From Nitrososphaerota archaeon (GTDB lineage: Archaea > Thermoproteota > Nitrososphaeria > Nitrososphaerales > Nitrosopumilaceae): a stretch of 36,887 nt of DNA. The translations under genes were made by a program, and so were the position numbers. The DNA is taken from the NCBI GenBank assembly GCA_005877205.1, contig VBPL01000005.1, positions 1 to 36,887 of the forward strand, in the 5' to 3' direction. The notes below the pieces were generated by a model. It was not told the origin of the DNA and did no database searches. It worked only from the letters and a program-made list of their open reading frames with translations. Shown one piece after another: positions 33,688 to 36,887 of the stretch (position 1 is its first letter; the number at the start of each line of letters is the position of its first letter).

Positions 33688-33727
33688 CCGTAGCAACGGT
33701 TACTACGGTTACAGAACTTGTTGTAAC
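33688..33727. promoter_or_regulatory. Operator-like repeat cluster between the TrmB-like gene and the Cdv-type operon
   Basis: Inverted repeat CCGTAG (33688-33693) / CTACGG (33703-33708), a direct repeat ACGGTTAC (33696-33703 and 33705-33712), and a second inverted repeat GTTAC (33708-33712) / GTAAC (33723-33727) are nested in 40 bases. The cluster ends about 8 bases before the TATA-like TGATAAAC at 33735-33742, itself about 27 nt before the ATG at 33766. Confidence 0.5.
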
Positions 33728-33765
33728 AAGGATCTGATAAACAAAAAACTAGGCATTTTGTTGAA

Positions 33766-34329
33766 ATGGCAATTCAATCAAAATGGGTAATCGAAAGTGA
33801 AGGCAAAAATCAGCTAGTTCGCGCAAGTACAATCAAGCCTAGGATGGACTATGCTGCAGAGATTGTAGATTCTGTGCTAGAAATTCTTGTCCAAAAGAAC
33901 CAAGAACTTAACAGGAAAAACTTGGAGCGCTATGGAAAAGTAGATGACAGTAAGGAATCTATTAATGCACTTGGAAATCAAATAAGATTCGAACTTGAAA
34001 TCTCATATTGCGTGGAATCGTTGCGACAGGTGAGACGGAGCTTGGATTCAGTTGCAGGATTGGGAAACATTCCTAAAGTTTTATCTCCTACTATATCAGT
34101 AGTGAGGACAATCAGGTCAAGACTATTTGGTCTCATGCCAGTCCTAGATTTTCAATTAGGTGAACTATCTCTCCTTATTGGAGGAATTATAATAGACGCT
34201 GCTCATTTAGCAAGCTCGAATTTGGACTTTGGCAAAGCAAATGAGGTGTCAAGAAGACTGCTAGATGAAGCGAAGTTGATTGCCGACTCTAAAATAAACA
34301 AGCAGTTCCCTAATCTAGATTTCTCGTAA
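33766..34329 (+). CDS. ESCRT-III/CdvB-like protein
   Basis: A 187-residue helical protein. It begins MAIQSKWV as thaumarchaeal CdvB paralogues do (xSKW), then KPRMDYAAEIVDSVLEILV matches the first ESCRT-III helix, and a later stretch LSPTISVVRTIRSRLFGLMP...LGELSLLIGGIIID resembles the CdvB segment before the C-terminal tail (LxPxIxxxxxxxxxLxxxMP). It ends KINKQFPNLDFS. It is more diverged than a core CdvB and lacks an obvious broken-winged-helix region. With CdvC two genes downstream, a membrane-remodelling or division role is likely. The start fits a leaderless transcript. Confidence 0.6.
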   Translation: MAIQSKWVIESEGKNQLVRASTIKPRMDYAAEIVDSVLEILVQKNQELNRKNLERYGKVDDSKESINALGNQIRFELEISYCVESLRQVRRSLDSVAGLGNIPKVLSPTISVVRTIRSRLFGLMPVLDFQLGELSLLIGGIIIDAAHLASSNLDFGKANEVSRRLLDEAKLIADSKINKQFPNLDFS

Positions 34330-34338
34330 GGCCATCAC

Positions 34339-34899
34339 ATGTTAAATTTTTCTAAGGTCGAGTCCAAGGAAGAGATATCAGGGCACCTCATAAAAATTCG
34401 AAGCCTCTCCGCAAAGGTGGAGCAAAAAATCACTCAAAAGGGAAAGGACAATGATGATAATTTTGTAGAAACACTTTCAGCTGAAGAATTAAAGGATCTC
34501 AGACAGGTCATGCTTGCTGCTGAATATCTTCTAACAAAATATCAAGATAAACGTGATCTCAAGGTCTTCCTTGAGGAATTTATTAGCATAATAATGCATG
34601 CTGCAAACTCTGTTAATACACTAAAAGACGAGCTTGAAGATCTTGTCATATCTGCAGAGGTGGCCTTGGAACAAATTCAGACCCTTCACAGTGAGGTGAC
34701 CTATAACCTAACGCTTGGAAAAGGCTTTCAAACAAAGCTTGATGATTTCAAGATTTCTCTTGTAAGAGCGGGGCAAGCAAAGGCTGAACCCATGCCCGAA
34801 GAAACTGCCAAGGTCGAACCAAGTTCAATTAATTTAACAAACCCTGCTAGACGAGTTCACACCAGTGATTACCTTACAAGAACCCCAGTTGAGATATAG
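34339..34899 (+). CDS. Uncharacterised helical protein in the CdvC operon
   Basis: A 186-residue protein with no family I recognise. Residues about 10-130 are predicted long helices rich in Glu, Leu and Lys (EEISGHLIKIRSLSAKVEQK, LKDLRQVMLAAEYLLTKYQ, FLEEFISIIMHAANSVNTL), coiled-coil-like. The last 40 residues are Pro-rich and flexible (EPMPEETAKVEPSS...TRTPVEI), like the tails through which ESCRT-III proteins bind MIT domains. It begins nine bases after the CdvB-like gene and ends 11 bases before cdvC, so the three form one operon. A divergent ESCRT-III subunit or an adaptor for CdvC is inferred from position and helical content only. Confidence 0.75.
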   Translation: MLNFSKVESKEEISGHLIKIRSLSAKVEQKITQKGKDNDDNFVETLSAEELKDLRQVMLAAEYLLTKYQDKRDLKVFLEEFISIIMHAANSVNTLKDELEDLVISAEVALEQIQTLHSEVTYNLTLGKGFQTKLDDFKISLVRAGQAKAEPMPEETAKVEPSSINLTNPARRVHTSDYLTRTPVEI

Positions 34900-34910
34900 T
34901 TGGTAAGATT

Positions 34911-36095
34911 ATGAGCCTAGCCCCGCAAGAATTGGAAAATAGCGCAAGTAAGTTTGCCGCAGAAGCAATAAAGCTTGATTCCCAGGGAGCACGCGGAATG
35001 GCAATTGCCAACTATCAAAGGGCTATCGAGTCTCTCCATAAACTGATTCAGCTCTATCCTGATAACAAACTAAACAGAGTATACCAAGAACGCATGGCAG
35101 CATATCAAAATCGTATCAAAGCACTCCAGATGAACCATATCGAAGTAGAACCAGTTGTAGACGCCAAGGCAACCCCTGAAGAGCAAAAGCAGTCGCTGAA
35201 TAGAAACGAGTTTGATGCGCTAGTAATGAAAGAAAAACCAAATGTGAGCTGGGCCGAAGTCGTAGGACTTGATGATGCCAAAAGTGCACTTCGAGAATCA
35301 ATTGTATATCCGGCTAAAAGACCAGACCTTTTCCCACTGGGATGGCCAAGAGGCATATTGCTTTATGGTCCACCTGGTTGTGGAAAGACAATACTTGCAG
35401 CTGCAACAGCAAGCGAGATTGATGGTTACTTTATCAATGTGGACGCAGCGTCGATGATGAGCAAATGGCTTGGCGAAGCTGAAAAAAACGTATCAAAATT
35501 ATTTTCGCTAGCTAGAGGGATGGCAGAAAAGGAAGGTCTTCCTGTCATACTGTTTATCGATGAAGTAGATTCACTACTTGGAAACAGTATCAGCGAAGTT
35601 GGCGGAGAGATTCGTGTTAAGAACCAGTTCTTGACTGAGATGGATGGAATCAATGGAAAAGGAAAGGATCTAAAACTCTATGTTATTGGTGCTACAAACA
35701 AACCGTGGACTCTTGATTGGCCGTTTCTTAGAAGATTCACAAAGAGAATCTATGTATCACTTCCTACTCTTGAGGCAAGAATAAACTTGTTTGATCTATA
35801 TACATCTCCTCTTAAAAAAGACGAAAAGGTAAGATCAACTGAGCTTGCAAAACTTGCAGACGGATACAGTGCAAGCGATATCAAAGATATCTGCCAGTCG
35901 GCACAATTAATGGTAGTAAATGACTTGTTCCATTCTCCAAACTTTGGAGAGGTGGTAGTAGGTGAGGAAAAATCACAACCACGTGCAATCACGGTGGCTG
36001 ACTTTAAGGAAATCATTACCCGACGCAAGCCAAGTGTAAGCATGGAGATGATCCGCGCCTATTACAAGTGGAGCGAGCAGTTCAGGGCTCTCTAA
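34911..36095 (+). CDS. cdvC: CdvC (Vps4-like AAA+ ATPase with MIT domain)
   Basis: ATPase that disassembles ESCRT-III polymers in archaeal cell division. The N-terminal MIT domain covers about residues 5-75 (three helices, AIKLDSQGARGMAIANYQRA). A linker follows. The AAA+ core has Walker A GPPGCGKT (153-160), pore-loop SKWLGEAEKN (about 184-193), Walker B ILFIDE (213-218) and the second region of homology with arginine fingers in FLRRFTKR. The C-terminal helix ends YYKWSEQF. At 394 residues it matches CdvC proteins. It is the third gene in an operon with the CdvB-like and helical proteins. Confidence 0.95.
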   Translation: MSLAPQELENSASKFAAEAIKLDSQGARGMAIANYQRAIESLHKLIQLYPDNKLNRVYQERMAAYQNRIKALQMNHIEVEPVVDAKATPEEQKQSLNRNEFDALVMKEKPNVSWAEVVGLDDAKSALRESIVYPAKRPDLFPLGWPRGILLYGPPGCGKTILAAATASEIDGYFINVDAASMMSKWLGEAEKNVSKLFSLARGMAEKEGLPVILFIDEVDSLLGNSISEVGGEIRVKNQFLTEMDGINGKGKDLKLYVIGATNKPWTLDWPFLRRFTKRIYVSLPTLEARINLFDLYTSPLKKDEKVRSTELAKLADGYSASDIKDICQSAQLMVVNDLFHSPNFGEVVVGEEKSQPRAITVADFKEIITRRKPSVSMEMIRAYYKWSEQFRAL

Positions 36096-36188
36096 TTTTC
36101 GCTTGTAATGGAATTATTGAGAAAAATTACAGCCAATTCCTCCCCAGAAAATAAAAATACGCTAATTTTCATTTATGAAAATACCATA

Positions 36189-36196
36189 TTTTTATA
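36189..36196 (+). promoter_or_regulatory. TATA-like box for the secreted protein
   Basis: TTTTTATA is centred about 27 nt before the ATG at 36220 and lies downstream of the alternative ATG at 36175, so it favours the shorter start. Confidence 0.45.
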
Positions 36197-36219
36197 GAGG
36201 TATTTTATGTGCTAGAGTA

Positions 36220-36732
36220 ATGATTAGCAAAACGATCTTGGGGGCGTCATTAGCTGTTGTTTTTCTAACAATAATGATGGCACCTGTATTTGCAGCCGAA
36301 AGCTGGCAACACAAAAACTCTAGTTCGGTTACCCCGTTAAATTCTGTGGTGACTAGGGTTACTGTGGTTGCTGCGGACAATATTCCTCAACAAACTTCGG
36401 TGCTTGGAGGATTTGCTTGGTTTTATGGAGATGGTCCTAACACCGTGTTTGTGGCAGTAACACACAAGGGAGTTCAAGACTCGAAACAAAATCCAAATGG
36501 TTGGCACACACACAACGTGCAATTGGCAGTTGGTACATCTTCAGGAAGTGATGCATGTATTACTGGCTTGGGTCCAGACACCTTTGCTGGAACATCAATA
36601 AACGGGAAAACAATTAATGTCAACGTCAGGAATTCTGAGCTTACAGGAACACTGACAGGTGGAGCAGTTGCGTTCACAATTGTACCCGATGCAGGCTGCG
36701 CAGTAACTAGGCTGGGAGTAAATCTCAGCTAA
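36220..36732 (+). CDS. Small secreted hypothetical protein
   Basis: A 170-residue protein from the ATG at 36220 (an in-frame ATG at 36175 would add 15 residues but lies upstream of the TATA-like box). A signal peptide is clear: MISKTILGASLAVVFLTIMM then a probable cleavage after VFAA. The mature part is beta-rich with a His-containing segment NGWHTHNVQL, two cysteines (SDACITG and DAGCAVT) likely to form a disulfide, and Thr/Gly-rich strands. It looks like a thaumarchaeal extracytoplasmic protein; copper or other metal binding through the His pair is a guess. I do not recognise the family. Confidence 0.75.
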   Translation: MISKTILGASLAVVFLTIMMAPVFAAESWQHKNSSSVTPLNSVVTRVTVVAADNIPQQTSVLGGFAWFYGDGPNTVFVAVTHKGVQDSKQNPNGWHTHNVQLAVGTSSGSDACITGLGPDTFAGTSINGKTINVNVRNSELTGTLTGGAVAFTIVPDAGCAVTRLGVNLS

Positions 36733-36814
36733 ATTCTCTTTTTTATAAACTAGATGTAGAAATTCATTGGCAAGGATTTATCATAAAACTTAAATTCTGA
36801 TCACAATCCACTTG

Positions 36815-36887
36815 GTGAGGGTCACAGAAATTCCAACAAAAAAGGCCAAACATGTAAACAAGTTTGGTAAGCTCATTTTGGAAGATG
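36815..36887 (+). CDS. 5' part of a gene running off the window
   Basis: From the GTG at 36815 the frame is open to the end, starting MRVTEIPTKKAKHVNKFGKL. A TTG just before it is in frame too. CTTAAATT at 36789-36796 lies about 22 nt upstream and CATAAAAC at 36782-36789 about 29 nt upstream. Too short to name. Confidence 0.4.
   Translation, partial: MRVTEIPTKKAKHVNKFGKLILED

Overview
The window reads as a chromosome segment of an ammonia-oxidising archaeon (Thaumarchaeota/Nitrososphaeria, most like the Nitrosopumilales; a Nitrosotalea- or Nitrosotenuis-like terrestrial member is a guess). The evidence is the gene set: a CdvC-type Vps4 ATPase with an ESCRT-III-like neighbour, a split methylmalonyl-CoA mutase with MeaB and epimerase (used in the 3-hydroxypropionate/4-hydroxybutyrate cycle), archaeal-type triosephosphate isomerase, pyruvate phosphate dikinase, ribosomal protein L40e and a TrmB-family regulator. 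At many gene starts an A/T-rich TATA-like box lies about 26-30 nt upstream of the start codon, which suggests leaderless mRNAs. Genes inside operons more often show Shine-Dalgarno sequences.

Layout. 1-2336: the 3' part of a large secreted protein with FN3 modules and a NodB-type polysaccharide deacetylase domain. 2691-8099: Rieske ferredoxin, ahcY, metG, an MFS transporter overlapping metG, and a 3-hydroxyisobutyrate-dehydrogenase-like enzyme. 8137-10065: a TPR protein, a 39-residue zinc ribbon and ilvC. 10066-13512: mcmB facing away from meaB-mcmA-mce. 13515-14763: an HTH-CBS regulator and a DM13 domain protein.

14764-22726 is the accessory region. It holds gene relics, short repeats made from a DM13 gene tail, and a 1735-residue secreted protein built from a DUF7948-like domain, SBBP repeats, FN3, an Asn/Gly-rich repeat region and four Ig-like repeats. 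The first Ig-like repeat is interrupted by a lectin-like module. Two small thaumarchaeal-type genes follow.

22727-28390 is a minus-strand central-carbon cluster, transcribed sucC-sucD-rpl40e-tpiA-ppdK. The gap 28391-28797 contains a candidate structured RNA and a possible 26-residue Cys-rich peptide. A small hypothetical gene and ileS follow; ileS is broken by one frameshift near 31404-31420. 32436-36095 has a TrmB-like regulator divergent from a three-gene unit: ESCRT-III/CdvB-like protein, an unrecognised helical protein and CdvC. The window ends with a small secreted protein and the start of another gene.

The points most worth checking are the Cdv-type operon with an undescribed middle gene and an operator-like repeat cluster in its promoter, the structured element at 28699-28759, the reversible-looking 633-bp domain insertion in the giant surface protein with a stray relic of the same module upstream, the chimeric FN3 module, and the broken ileS.
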